In this document: positions 1-11,939 of the stretch, piece by piece
Numbering within the stretch: position 1 is the stretch's first letter
Layout of the letters: each line of letters begins with the position of its first letter
DNA from: Sequoia sempervirens
Taxonomy: Eukaryota; Streptophyta; Pinopsida; Cupressales; Cupressaceae
NCBI GenBank assembly: GCA_007258455.2
Contig: VDFB02000001.1
Coordinates: 11,034,202-11,098,201 of the forward strand
Direction: 5' to 3'
DNA length: 64,000 nucleotides
Translations under genes and position numbers: made by a program
The notes under the pieces: generated by a model
What the model was told of the DNA's origin: nothing
The model's database searches: none
Seen by the model: only the letters and a program-made list of their open reading frames with translations

Positions 1-641
1 GCATATGCCAAATGCATAGATAAAATAGACAAGCAACAAGATAGCACAAGATATACCCTGGGAAAACTCTCAAATGGGAAAACCCATCCTCTAAAAGCAT
101 CCATACTCTATTATATTAATCAACAATAAAGCAATACAAGAGTTATAATGAATACCTTTAAAGAATCAAGCCCTCCAATGCATTCCCATGTGTCCAAGTA
201 TGAATCCACACATCCCATTCCATGCTTCACAAATTCACTCCACAAGAAGACTCAATAATGACAGCCAAACCACTTAGCCAACCTGAACCACTACATATGT
301 GTTTGTTTTTACAGACACAATCTCACACATAATACAACTATTGGTAAGGTAAAACCATGAACTACAAAACCATGTGAATACAAAACCACTAACCCCTTAT
401 TTAATATTGGGTACTGAGACATCACATTATTTAATATTCCCCAATATTAAATTATTTTCACATGTCTCCCACACATTAAATAATAATACAATGTTACAAT
501 ACAACATCAAGTGGACCCCAAATAATTACCTAGTGTGATTAACAACACCACTAAGGTCTATCACAACTAACTAGTTATTTAATTACAATATTATGATAAA
601 TCAATTTATGTAATAGTGTACAACTCCATATCTCAACAATC
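1..641 (-). mobile_element. Partial LTR (Copia-like), 3' LTR candidate
   Basis: Read on the minus strand this begins TGTTGAGATATGG at about 641. It runs through AT-rich sequence into a paired motif of the type GGTTTTCCCATT...GTTTTCCCAGGG (about 60-95), which is common near the 3' end of plant Copia LTRs. A purine-rich tract (AGAGGGGGCGA on the minus strand, 643-655) lies just upstream of the TG, as a polypurine tract would beside a 3' LTR. The far end is outside the window, so neither a CA terminus nor a second LTR can be checked. Class is inferred from style, not from coding sequence. Confidence 0.55.
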
Positions 642-913
642 GCCCCCTCTATCATACGTGCAAATTTTACTTGTTTTAATTTTTTTAAATTTTTATTTCT
701 TCTTTTCTCCGCCTTGTTTCTTCTTGTAGCTTGGCCCCTTACTTATTTCATTTTCTTTGTTTTTTCCTCTTCTCTCTTATCCATTCAACTATCTCTGTCT
801 TATTTTATTTCATTTTAAATTTCCCATTATTCAATGCCTTTGCAACCAACCCTCTTCATTCTGTAAACATTTTCTTAATTTTATCTCTGCTCAGTGAAAA
901 AATCCCCCCCTTT
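642..913. repeat. DE repeat, left half (host of the giant insertion)
   Basis: Pyrimidine-rich sequence closely matching 59098-59300 in the same orientation, including the shared stretch ending 'tctctgctca'. It stops after a C-tract followed by TTTG, and the continuation of the family resumes at 28518. An apparent ORF at 731-961 is a by-product of pyrimidine-rich, stop-poor sequence and is not a gene. Confidence 0.7.
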
Positions 914-1590
914 GGGATGCATATAATCTCCCAACAAAACACACCACACATAGGAATGTAACATACAAAAAAACATCAAAAAATACATAATATGATGGGA
1001 CAATGTAGTGCGGGGCCCGCTAGATAGGGGATAAAAGTGACGAAGCCAACAGATAGGGGGAAACTTTATGGTGATGAAAGGAAGACCATAACGGTGTCAT
1101 CAGCTTGTTTTTCCTTCCCTTTGTCCCAACTTGTGTGTAGTGGCTTGTGGGAGAAGCTATTTATGGACCCAAGGCTGACATCACTAAGTCAGGCATTTTA
1201 AATTGTAATAACTATTCATTTTGAAAAACACTCTGTGTTGAGAGTCTTTTCATTTTGAATTCCCATTGTGTTGTGGGTTTTTTTATTCTATAGGTTGGAA
1301 GTGAAATTTTGGAGAGAAGAGAATAAAGTTGCAAGTGGGGGAGATGCAAAACTGACCAAATTGAGGTGATGAGTTTCTAATTCTTTGGGTTTTTACTTGT
1401 TTCATTTTGTGGGTTGCAGGTTTCGTAAAACCCAGTGTTGTTTTGCAACATAGAATTTTAAAAAGCAATATGAATGTTTGAGAAGCCTTTGTTATTTATA
1501 CCATAGGAATGTAAGGAAAGGAATAATTTTATAAACACCTAGTGTTTTCCAACAATCAATAACACTTTGTGTTGTCATTTTTTTTGTTTT
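914..1590 (+). repeat. Left arm of inverted pair
   Basis: Matches the reverse complement of 24975-25655 over most of its length. Shared landmarks are TAATCTCCC near the outer end, the 'acatacaaaaa...cat' stretch, 'ggataaaagtgac', 'aaactttatggtgatg' and 'cccattgtgttgtggg'. Divergence with small indels indicates age. The pair frames the SMC2- and PPR-bearing interior. Confidence 0.75.
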
Positions 1591-2410
1591 GTAGGTTGAA
1601 AGTGGAAGGTTGGAGAGTAGGGGGTAGAGTTGTAGATGGGGGAAATGCAAACTGAATTGAGGTGAGGGGATTCTAATTCTTTGGGTTGTTACTTGTTTCA
1701 TTCTATGGGTTGCATGCTTTGTAAAACCCAGTGTTTTTTTGTAACCTAGAATTTTACAAAGTAGTATGAATGTCTTGAGAAGCTTTTGTTATTTAGACCA
1801 TAGGAATGTAATGAAAAGAAAATTTTTATAAACACCCAGTGTTTTCCAACAACCAATAGCACTCTTTTTTGTCATTTTTTTATTCTACAGGTTGAAAGTG
1901 AAAGGTTGGAGAGAAGGGGTGGAGTTGCAGGTGGGGGAGATGTAAAACTAACCCAATTGAGGTGAGGAGTTTCTAATTCTTTGGGTTGTTAGTTGTTTCA
2001 TTCTATGGGTTGTAGGTTTCGTAAAACCCAGTGTTATTTTGTAACCTAGAATTTTACAAAATAGTATGAATGTCTTAAGAAGGTTTTGTTACTTAGACAA
2101 TAGGAATGTAATGAAAGGCACCATTTTATAAACACCCTATGTTTTCCAACAACCACTAACACTCTGTGTTGTTGGTTTTTTCTTTCTATAGGTTGACAGT
2201 GGAAGGTTGGAAAGTATGGGGTAGGTTGGGGAGATGCAAAACCAACCGAATTGAGGTGAGAGGTTTCTAATTCTTTAGGTTGTTACTTTTAAAGGGTTTT
2301 AAAACATTATGTGGGTTGTAGTTTTATAAACACCCATTTTTTCCAACAACCAATTATACACAACAAGTATGATTGTAATGAAAACCTTTAGCTATTTAGA
2401 CAACAAAAAT
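1293..2410 (+). repeat. Tandem repeat, about 300-bp unit, four copies
   Basis: The landmark 'aggttg(g/a)aagtg' recurs near 1293, 1591, 1888 and 2191, giving a 297-303 bp period. Each unit has a 'gtgggggagatgcaaaact' type segment, 'tttctaattctttgggttgttacttg', 'taaaacccagtgtt' and 'cataggaatgtaa'. Degenerate further units occur at 5875-6075, 19330-19640, 20560-20870 and, inverted, at 24975-25350. Small minus-strand ORFs here are shadows. Confidence 0.8.
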
Positions 2411-2469
2411 ATAATGAAAGGCACCTTCAAAATTTATAACAACTCTTAGGTAGACTAAAAATAGTGTTT

Positions 2470-2740
2470 CAATTTCCATAGCATAGAGATATAGAGAGAA
2501 AATAAAATAAATATTTTAACTAATGAATTGTAGAAAATAGATTTTTGTAGTTTATATTCATATCATCAATTACATTACATTGCACATCTTTCAAACTCAA
2601 AGCATTACTTCACATTGCATAACTAATAACTAGATGCTAATAGATGACAAAATTAGAACTACAATGTAGTTTTTTACAAAGTCAAGCTAAGTAGCTACGC
2701 AATTACTTCACATTGCATAACTAATAACTAGGAGCAGCTG
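2470..2740. repeat. AT-rich dispersed repeat with 30-bp direct repeat
   Basis: 2470-2590 resembles 63885-64000 ('tttccatagcata...gaattatagaaaatagattttt'). A 30-bp direct repeat beginning 'attacttcacattgcataac' occurs at about 2605 and 2701. No coding potential seen. Confidence 0.6.
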
Positions 2741-5400
2741 CAAATTGCATTTTGTTGTCATGGCATTCCATGAGACCACATTTCTTTGAGGAGTTTTTTC
2801 AAATAGTTCACTACCTTTTCTATGCTATCACATTTTTCATATATGTCTACCAAAGCATTTTATCAAATAGTTCACTATCTTGCTGCTATGGCTGAAATCC
2901 TAAAATAGGTGCTTTAGAACAAGCAATGGATGCTTGGAAAAAATCTATCAAAGCATAATAGTAAGAAACAACATAGACAAGGAAATGAATAGTTTGAAAA
3001 AATTATTGAAAGAAATGTGGTCTCATGGTGATGGAATTCCATGAAAAGAAAATTGCTATGGATTGTCATGGCTTTCCATCACCATGAGACCACATTTCTT
3101 TAAGGTATTTTTCAAATAGTTCACTGCCTTTTCTATTCTACCACATTTTTCATACATGTGTACTAAACCATTTTATAAAATAATTCACTGCCTTGTTGCT
3201 ATGGCTAAAATCCTAAAGCAGGTGCTTGCAAACAAGCTATGGATGCTTGGAAAAAATCTATCAAATCATAATAGTAAGCAATAGCATATACAGGGTAGTG
3301 AACTATTTGAAAAATGCCTCAAATAAATGTGGTCTCATGGTGATGGAATTCCATGACAAGCCATAGACAAGGTAGTGAATTGTTTGAAAAAATTCCTCAA
3401 AGAAATGTGGTCTCATGGTGATGGAATGCCATGACAATCCATAGCAATTTGCTTATCATGGCATTCTATCACCATGAGACCACATTTTTGTGAGGCATTT
3501 TTTCAAATAGTTCACTACCTTGTTGTTATGACTAAAAGCCTAAAACAGGTGCTTTCAAATAAGATATGGATGCTTGGAAAAAATCTATCAAAGCATAATA
3601 GTAAGCAACAACATAGACAAGGCAATGAATTATTTGAAAAAATGCCTCAAACAAATGTGGTCTCATGGTGATGGAATGCCATGCCAAGAAAATTGCTATG
3701 GATTGTCATGGAATTCCATCACCATGAGACCACATTTATTTGAGGTATTTTTCAAATAGTTCACTTCCTTTTCTATGCTACCACATTTTTCATACATGTG
3801 TACCAAACCATTTTATCAAAAAAATAACTGCCTTGCTGCTATGGCTAAAAGCCTAAAATAGGTGCTTAGGAACAAGCTATGGATGCTTGGAAAAAATATA
3901 TCAAAGCATAATAGTAAGTAATAGAATATAAAAGGAAATGAACTATTTGAAAAAATGCCTCAAATAAATATGGTCTCATGGTGATGGAATGCCATGACAA
4001 GCCATAGACAAAGCAGTGAACTATTTGAAAAAAATCCTCAAAGAAATATGGTCTAATGGTGATGGAATTCCATGACAATCCATAGCAATTTGCTTGTCAT
4101 GGCATTCCATCACCATGAGACCACATTTATGTGAGGTATTTTTTTCAAATAGTTCACTACCTTGTTTATGCTAGCACATTTTTCATACATGTCTACCAAA
4201 GCATTTTATCAAACAGTTCATAGCCTTGGTGCTACAACTAAAATCCTAAAATAGGTGATTTTGAACAAGCTATGGATGCTTGGAGAAAATCTATCAAAGC
4301 ATAATAGTAAGAAACAACATAGAAAATGCGGTGAACCATTTAAAAAAAGAAAGCCTCAAAGAAATATGGTCTCATGGTGATGGAATGCCTTGACCATAAA
4401 ATTTATATTTGTTTGTCATGGAATTCCATCACCATGAGACCACATTTCTTTGCGAATTTTTTGTAAATAGTTCATTTCCTTGTCTATGCTACCACATTTT
4501 CCATACATGTGTACCAAACCATTTTATCAAACAATTCACTTCCTTGTTGCTATGGCTAAAATCCTAAAACAAGTGCTTGCAAACAAGCTATGAATACTTG
4601 GGAAAAATCTATCAAACCATTATAGTAAGTAATAGCATAGACAAGGTAGTGAATTGTCTAAAAAAATGCCTCAAAGAAATGTGGTCTCATGGTGATGGAA
4701 TTCCATGACAATCCATAGCAATTTGCTTGTCATGAAATTCCATCACCATGAGACCACATTTTTTTGAGGCATTTTTTCCAAACAATTCACTTCCTTGTCT
4801 ATGCTACGACATTTTTCATACATTTCTACCAAAGCATTTTATCAAACAATTCACTACCTTGCTACTATGGCTAAAAGCCTAAAAAAGGTACTTTTTAAAC
4901 AAGCTATGGATGCTTGGAAAAAATCTATCAAAGAATAATAGTAAGCAACAACATAGACACGGCAGTGAACTATTTGAAAAAATGCCTCAAATAAATGTGG
5001 TCTCATGGCGATGGAATGCCATGACAAGCAAATTGATATGGATTGTCATGGAATTCCATCACCATGAGACCACGTTTCTTTGAGGAATTTTTTCAAATAG
5101 TTCACTTCCTTGTCTATGCTACCACATTTTCCATACATTTGTGCCAAACCATTTTATCAAACAATTAACTACCTTGTTGCTATGGCTAAAAGCCTAAAAC
5201 AGGTGCTTGTGAACAAGCTATGGGTTCTTGGAAAAAATCTATCAAAGCATAATAGTAAGTAATATCTTAGACATGGCAGTTAACTATTTGAAAAAATGCC
5301 TCAAATAAATGTGATCTCATGGTGATGGTCTCAAATAGTTCACTTCCTTGTCTATGGCTTGTCATGGCATTCCATCACCATGAGACCACATTTCTTTGAA
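2740..5400. repeat. Inverted-tandem array derived from a PPR gene fragment
   Basis: About nine irregular units of 250-390 bp, mostly about 315. Each is bounded by 'ccatcaccatgagaccacat' (near 2770, 3077, 3468, 3715, 4106, 4425, 4745, 5057, 5372) and by its reverse complement, so adjacent boundaries form ~30-bp hairpin arms with a ~20-nt loop. The arms contain the near-palindrome CATGGAATTCCATG. On the plus strand units translate to pieces such as GNELFEKMPQTNVVSW (about 3620-3665). On the minus strand they translate to LVDMYEKCGSIEKVVNYLKK-like pieces. Both are typical of plant pentatricopeptide repeats (MYAKCGSIEKA..LF.KMPQRNVVSW). All frames are interrupted, so it is non-coding now. Likely origin: inverted duplication of a PPR exon fragment followed by tandem growth. 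Confidence 0.65.
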
Positions 5401-5874
5401 CTTGTAATCCTTATCCCATGTGCATAGGGTGATTTACTATGCTATTTGTCAATGTAAAGTCACAACATCGCTCTTCTCTAAAAAAATATTAATATTTTCC
5501 TTTAGAGGAAAGTTAAAATAAGTTAGAATTAATATTTTTTCAAACCAAAAAACAAAAATAAAATATGATTTTTTTTCCATAAATATTATCAATTTCAATT
5601 ATGTTATTTAAAATGACTTAGGGGTGACTCATTTAAATTCACAACCTAAAAAAATAATGGAAGACCTTTGAGGGCCTCTTGAAAGAATAAACATGTGTGA
5701 TCATTAATCAATTATAGAAGGACAACTTAAGAACATAACATGTATGTAAATTAGTTAATATTAGAAGGACCCACTAAAGATCATAAACATGCGTCCAAAT
5801 AATTTAATTCTTGAAGGATCCCATTAAGAACATAAGCATGCATCCAAAGTGGTGTAAAGGAATATAATATATGA
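5401..5874. repeat. AT-rich spacer with ~60-bp short tandem repeats
   Basis: No coding sequence recognised. Between about 5690 and 5860 a unit resembling 'gaaggacccactaaagatcataaacatg' recurs three to four times with divergence. It separates the PPR-derived array from the next ~300-bp repeat fragment. Confidence 0.5.
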
Positions 5875-6075
5875 CTAGGTTGTTGCATGTAGAGGGTTTT
5901 ACAAGAGTATGTGGCTTCATGATTTTATAGCACGCAATGTTCTCCAACATCCAATTATACATAGAGTATGGTTGTAATGAAAATATTTTGTTATTTAGAC
6001 ATTATGAATGTAATGGAAGGAACCTTCAAAATTTATAACAACTCCTAGGTAGACTAAAATTTGCATTTCAATTTC
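5875..6075 (+). repeat. Fragment of the ~300-bp repeat
   Basis: Contains 'ggttgttgcatgtagagggttttac', a 'ttttatag...aatgtt' segment and 'aacaactcctaggtagactaaaat'. This matches the tail of the 1293-2490 array, suggesting that the PPR-derived array was inserted into, or grew within, this repeat. Confidence 0.65.
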
Positions 6076-6439
6076 CTCACATGATGCTAAAAAAATGCAT
6101 AATTAAATAGTTGTACGTTGAAAAACACAATGTAAGATCTCAGTAGATGATTTTATGCAACCTACAAAGATTCCAAACATCTCATTTATTCAATACCGAT
6201 CTCTTATCCTAAAACTGAATTTTCCCCTTGTTTCATATGTGACTCCTTATTTTGATAGAATAATTGATTATTGAAAATCAGTTACTAAAGAAACGTCAAA
6301 TTCTACGTAGAATATGAAATTTTTTACCTTTCATATTTTAATTCTAACATTTTGCAAATATTAATATTTAAAATGAAACTATAATCTTCTATTATCTTTT
6401 GAATCAACAAGTTAAGGAACACAAGTATTATGATGTTCA

Positions 6440-8210
6440 TCTTTTCTTACCTCTTCGAGCTTGGAAATTTGTAGCCCTTTTTCTATTCTAGCAATCAATT
6501 CAATCAATGTATGGTGCTCATTTTTTTGATCTCTATTTTCAAAAAGAGAAAGATCTTAGGACTTCAACTCTAGGTGAGATTTCAAATGTGAAAGCCTCTT
6601 TTTCGATGGCAACAATGTTGCAATTTCTACTTCAATTATTGCTAGCATGTTTTGATGAATAACATGTCGAGACTATCTCAGACAATGCATGAAGTTTCCT
6701 TAACAATTCACCCCCTCGCTTGTGACTTCCACTAGTAAGAAGATCACTTGGTTGAAAAATGTCCCCTTCAAGAGTTACAGTTGGAGATCACATCTCTAAG
6801 AGAAGGGATCTCCTTTGCAACATCCAAATTGCTACAAAAAAATGTACTACAAAATAAAAATTGCATAGTTGCTTCAATTTCATCTTTATAATATGCAACA
6901 AGAGATAGTGCAAGCCTTGAGTTTCCATTGCCCACCAATTTGACTATTGATTGTTGAGTTGTTGAAAAAATTTTATGGGCTTGGATTTTGTTTAAAGGGA
7001 TAATCGTTACTCTTCTTTGTATATGTCCTATTTAAAGTATTAACTTTTTTTTTTTATCCATATTCACTACCACATTACAAAACTTCCCTCCTCCAACAAC
7101 CTATAATGCAATTATTATTGTGGCATCTTTAACTTTTTTAAGTTGTGCAACAACACCTTTGACTTTTGAGATATCAAAATGCTTTGTAGGACCATTATAG
7201 GTAAATTGAACATTTCCTAATCAAGCCTTGAGGAGCCTGATATCATCCTTCAATTTGTGAACTGCATCAGACTCTTAGAAACAATCATTTTTTAATGTCT
7301 CCATGTGCCCTTCTTCATAGGTAACACCTTCCAGTGTTGTCTTTATTTTCTCAACTTCCTATCTTTTAGATTTAGCTCTCTTTGAATAGCGTTAAGCTCC
7401 TTTTATTTTGACCATGACAACTTCTTATCTTTTAATTCCTTTTTAATTAGTTAATTTTATTCTTCGATTGTTTTTCTTCACTTTCAACACTTCCAACTAT
7501 TGCTTTTACCTCAATATGATTTTCCTCATCCCCACCATTCTTACCTCTTAACACCCCCTGCTATTCCTTTTCATGATTTTCTAACTTATTTTTTATATCT
7601 TTTACTTCAAGCTTTAGATAAGTTTCTCCCTCATCAACCCTTAGGACAACAACATCCCTTTCTTGGATAGAGTTTGGATTTTCTTGAATACTTTTGTGTA
7701 CCTTTGTAGTTATTTTTTGGTTAGTTTTTACAGTGTATTTATAATTAGATTATGTGGATGCTTCTTTTTACAAGCTCGTTAGAAAACTTGTCTACCTTTT
7801 CAGATAAGACTTTCATGCCTCCACCCAACTGATTCTCTTTTTTTTGCACTTAGATCTGTTTTTTCATTTTCCTTATCATCCATTTCCAATTGTATTTGTT
7901 TCATGGAATTGTTAACTTCAAGAATGTTTGGTTTCATTTGTTCAACTCCACTTATAGCATCATCTCTCTTTCTTTGCTTGCACAAATTCATATGCAATAC
8001 AAAACCTTTCAATTTAATCCACTTTTGTATTTCCATTTTCCCATTGGACATACTACACATACTCCTTCCTCAACTTCTCATAAGTAGGAAGAATGTCTTC
8101 AATCAAAACATTATCTATCTCATTCACTTTGGTTAGGTTCTTCCCAAGTGTTTTTAGAGTGGATTCCTTTTTCATTACATACTTTCTAGTATGTCCTCTT
8201 ATTTTTTATT
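6440..8210 (-). pseudogene. SMC2 (condensin subunit) gene fragment, copy A
   Basis: Minus-strand translation follows plant SMC2 collinearly over about 1.75 kb. It shows TKVNEID then EDILPTYEKLRKE (about 8065-8130), a coiled-coil stretch with DDAISGVEQM (about 7960), SKVKGVVAQL at the hinge (about 7145-7185), VTIIPLNKIQ (about 6975-7015), LALSLVAYYKDE (about 6870-6905), DVAKEIP (about 6805) and QKNEHHTLIELI (about 6495-6540). In known SMC2 these run from just after the N-terminal ATPase half through the first coiled coil and hinge into the second coil. No intron is recognisable within it, but it ends at about 6452 in GAG|GTAAG, which looks like a splice donor. Stops and frameshifts make it non-functional. 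SMC2 normally compacts mitotic chromosomes; this copy lacks both ATPase lobes. Two partly collinear copies lie further right. Confidence 0.85.
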
Positions 8211-8350
8211 AGTAGCATCTCATACAATTCTCATAATTTTTTTTTGGTTTTGTCTACTTTTTATAGGTGAAGGGATTAGCCAGATCCTGAATGGCTATGC
8301 TTTTCATACTAGTTATGAGAAATAGGACTAAACAAGGGTTATGTTAGATA
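8211..8350. repeat. Flank of SMC2 copy A, inverted copy at 22430-22600
   Basis: The reverse complement matches 22430-22600 ('attatgagaattgtatgagatgct', 'agtatgaaaagcata'). The match continues on the other side of the nested 10.3-kb element at 18648, which proves that element was inserted here. Confidence 0.75.
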
Positions 8351-8358
8351 ACACATTA
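8351..8358. other. Left 8-bp target site duplication
   Basis: ACACATTA precedes the CAAGG end. The partner ACACACTA follows the right end at 18640-18647, one mismatch. The unoccupied inverted copy near 22430 reads ACACATTG once. Confidence 0.75.
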
Positions 8359-8760
8359 CAAGGAAAACTTTAAGAAACCCCCCCCCCTTAGCGAAGGTGT
8401 AAAATCTTGTATACTTCCTGATAAAAATATTAATTTTAGTGGCAAATTTTTTTGTTTTTCATGAAAAAAATAAATGTCCATTGGTGAATCTTTTCTAATC
8501 GTTAGAAGTCTATGGAAAATCCTGGTGAAATGCAAATTTTTTAAAACCACTAAAATTTTTCCATTGGCAATTAAAATCTATTTTCAAACCAATAAAATAT
8601 TTTGATTGGTGAATTAAACTTGTTTTCAAACCAGAAAAAATAATTTTGTTGGTGATTAAAACTTTTTTTCAAACTAAAAAATAAAATTCATTGGCGAATT
8701 AAACCTATTTTCAAATGATTAAGAAAAAAACATTGGCTAATTAAACATTGTTTAGTAAGT
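8359..8760. promoter_or_regulatory. Left subterminal repeat region of the 10.3-kb element
   Basis: The motif ATTGG(C/T)GAAT or close variants recurs about seven times ('cattggtgaatc', 'gattggtgaatt', 'cattggcgaatt', 'cattggctaatt'), spaced some 50-60 bp and alternating with 'ttttcaaacca'. A similar cluster sits at the other end. In plant DNA transposons such arrays are transposase-binding sites; that role is inferred here. Confidence 0.55.
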
Positions 8761-8946
8761 GAAGGAGGCACAAAAGTTTCTGTAAAAAGTGAAGCATTTA
8801 TAAAGGTTTTTTGCCGACACTGGACATACATTTCAGAATTGGCATTAATGGAGATGGCTGGAAAATTGAGATGTATTAAAGACACACATCTCATGTAGTT
8901 GGTCAGCGGTGGGTGGTTGTCTAGAAGCTAGTGAACTAGAGAAACA

Positions 8947-9565
8947 ATGGAGGCCAGTTTCACCTGGACATCGTGAAGGAAGTTGGACCCTTTCATTGGA
9001 AAAGTGTCTGTGAAGCAGCTGCGAGGTTTATTTCTCTTCAAGGATGTGCAAGTGGTGTAAGCAGTTCAATTTATTTTAGGTAATGGCTTTGAAAAATTAA
9101 AGCACAGATACAAGACCAATATGGATATTTATTCGTTGGTCATGGCTTGGGGTCTAGACTTAGGAGAGTCGGTGGATGTAGTGAGGAAAGTCATGAAAAC
9201 TATGGTTCACAAAGATTTTTTAGAGGATATGGAAGGAATTCTAGAACAGGTGATACCAAGAGTGGGGCTTGCTAAGGTTGAAGGCATGGATGGTGCAGGC
9301 CCCGAGCTCGCGGATTTAAATCATCTCTTTATCAGGTGGCCAAAAGGACACACCAAAGCTCTATGGAAAGAAGGTGCGGAGCGCAGGTGGCAAGCACTCA
9401 AAATCTGTGTCGAGCTAATGGAGGTCAAGGAGGTCATAGAGAATCTCAAAGACATCGCTAGAGCAGAGATGCGTAAAAAGTAGGGTCTACGTTTGAGGAA
9501 GAAGATGAAGCCGTTAATGGAGATAGAGCCATTGGAGATGGGTAATTCATCGAAGGTGTTTGAGT
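8947..9565 (+). pseudogene. Unidentified ORF 1 of the 10.3-kb element
   Basis: One reading frame from an ATG at 8947 through 9565. It is broken by TGA (about 8974), TAA (about 9052) and TAG (9481), with no frameshift. The longest open part is 9121-9483 (120 codons, MDIYSLVMAWG...). It is helix-rich and charged, with Trp-containing segments (LFIRWPKGHTKAL; RRWQALKICVELMEVKEV) and a basic C-terminal part. I do not recognise the family. The first stop follows TCG, so it is a CGA-to-TGA candidate. It could be the N-terminal exon of a longer protein continuing in ORF 2. Confidence 0.45.
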
Positions 9566-11939
9566 AGTACAAGTTTAAAAAATAAAATACATTAGTGTAC
9601 TAAATCTTGTCTATGATTTTGTTTTTTAGGGATTATGCCTAGATTTGCATTGTAATTGTAAAACACCTTGGGGCACGAACAATGGTTGGAAGGGTAGATT
9701 TCAGGCAGGTATGATTAGGGATAATTTGATATGTTGGAAATGGAAACTGTGCTAATTAATCAACCTTTTTGGTAGTTGATGGATGAACATAAATCTAAAG
9801 TATATTTTATAGCATTAGTTTAGAATTGGAATAATTCTTTCTAAAGTATATTTATAGCATTAGTTTAAAATTGGAATAATTTTTGGTAGTTGATGGATGA
9901 AGATAAATCTAAAGTATATAATAATGTTTATGATAAAAATATAAATTAGTTTAGAATTGGAATAATTCTTTCTAATTTCACTTTATATTAATATATATGA
10001 TTTATTCAACAACATTTATTTTATAGCATTTTGTTTGCATTGATTCTTAGCTTTGATTTTTTTCAAGATAATACAACATTTGGTTTTATTGGTGAGCATG
10101 TTGAAATTTTATTTTCCTTTTACAAATAATTTATGTTTTTAGATAGATGAATTTAAGGATTAAACTATAAAAAAATTTCAACAACATTCATTTTTTAGCA
10201 TTTATTTAATATGTATGATTAATAAAATCAATAATATTTTAATATAAAAGATTTTATATAAAAAAATATAAATTAAATATTTTTTTGATAGTTAAATCTT
10301 TTCATAAAACGTAAAGTGACAGGCATTTAAAATAAAACCGTCACAAAATTTTCATATGACAGGTAGGGGTGGCCATCAAATTCCAGGCTTGGCCGAGGCC
10401 CAAGAGGTAATAATTTTCCAAACTCCACACATACCGATCTTAATTACCCATCGATCCTCCAATCATGTCCACTTGCTAAAATCTGTCTGTGATCTTTACT
10501 TCATAAATGCACTGTCCTTGCCACCTTTCCTATCTTAATTCACCAAAGTCGAGGTTTTAGTGGTTTTCCTAACCTTAGTTGCAAGTCTTTCTTGGTCATC
10601 TATGTAGTCTGTGGGTCGGAAGTTTTGATAGCTTTGAAACTTTAGACTTTGGTTCTAAGGTTCCAAGTTTCAGCGACCACGTGACATTATGGACCACTAC
10701 CATTCAATGAATTTTTGATGGATGGCTATAGTTACATTCCAGAAATATATCTCTCAAGTAGTAGATTTGAAAATTGAAACCTCTGGAATTACACTAGAAT
10801 TGTTAGATGCAAAAACATGGGGAGATCAAGGCTCATCATCATGGTAATGAACCTGATGGATTGGATTTTGGTGATGAGCGATAGAAGAACTTAAGTGGTA
10901 GAGATATGCACATCCAGAAAAAAAAATTTAAAAGAGGGACTGCCTACGAAGAACGTAGGACCAAGGCTTAAAAACTTAAGAACATTTTACACAAAGGATG
11001 TAAAGGAAAATCAATATAACCACGAACATTCGATGAATTTTTGATGGACGACTGTAGTTGCATTCCAGAAGTAAATCTCTGAAGCAGTAGACTTGCGAAT
11101 TGAAACCTATGGAATAACACTAGAACTGTTAGATGTGAACATGTGGCAAGATTAAGGCTCATTTCTCTCTTTTCAATGCCTCGACGTATTACATTTCATT
11201 TAATTGAAATTCTCGATCTTTTAGTTTTGAACATCTGAAGCAATTGATTGGACAACTCATAGCTTTAATGAAACAAGATTTGTAATGATTTCATAGTGTT
11301 TGAGTGGCATTGGTAGTGTTGACTGGAGTCTGGTGATTTTGACAGCTTGTCAGATTGAGGTACAATTTACATGTAGCCAGACGTCAATCAAATTAAACAT
11401 TTTAATTTTTAATTGTACATGTAAGGCTTAAGATACACGAATTTACTAAGTTGGTTTTTTGGTTTGCGCGAATCAGGCTAGTAGCGACACTAGTGGCCCA
11501 TAATTTATTAAATAGGGTTAGCAATAGTGATAGTAATAATGCGACATTGTAATTCAGTTGTAATAAAATAAATGGTTATAAATTTATAGTAAAGATTTAT
11601 TTTATGAGTTCAGTGTTTATGAATCTATTCAAATCAAATTTTTTTTTCCTTTGAGAAATTAAGTATTATCTATTTATGAAATAATTGCATGCAGATTTAA
11701 AAGTAAAACATAAAGCAATACAAATGAAAAAAGAAAGTTTTCATCAAAGAGTTATTTTCTGAGTTCAGTGTCTATGAATCTATTCAAATCAGTTTTTTTT
11801 TCCTTTGAGAAATTTAGCATTATCTATTTATGAAATAATTGCATGCAAAGGTGGAGTAAGTAGCCATTTATCACATTGCATTTGCAAAATTTGTAGTGGT
11901 AGAAAATTGTAGAAAGGTGAGTTGTGGGCGAGGAGTAAA
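9566..11939. repeat. Non-coding interior with local duplications
   Basis: No gene recognised. 9770-9970 repeats 'ggtagttgatggatga(a)ataaatctaaagtata' and 'agtttagaattggaataatt'. 10700-10845 is duplicated at 11020-11165 ('gaatttttgatggatgg...aaggctcat'), offset about 320 bp. 11600-11690 is duplicated at 11750-11845 ('gagttcagtgt.tatgaatctattcaaatca'). 10555-10690 is one copy of a module found again at 13440-13690 and 17735-17945. Confidence 0.65.

Noticed and set aside
731..961. Hydrophobic 76-codon ORF
   Set aside because: Lies in a pyrimidine-rich repeat present again at 59098-59300 with a different reading; no conservation of frame.
2740..5400. Regularly spaced repeats resembling a CRISPR array
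   Set aside because: Units of ~315 bp with palindromic borders and plant PPR-like translation; no short constant repeat with unique spacers.
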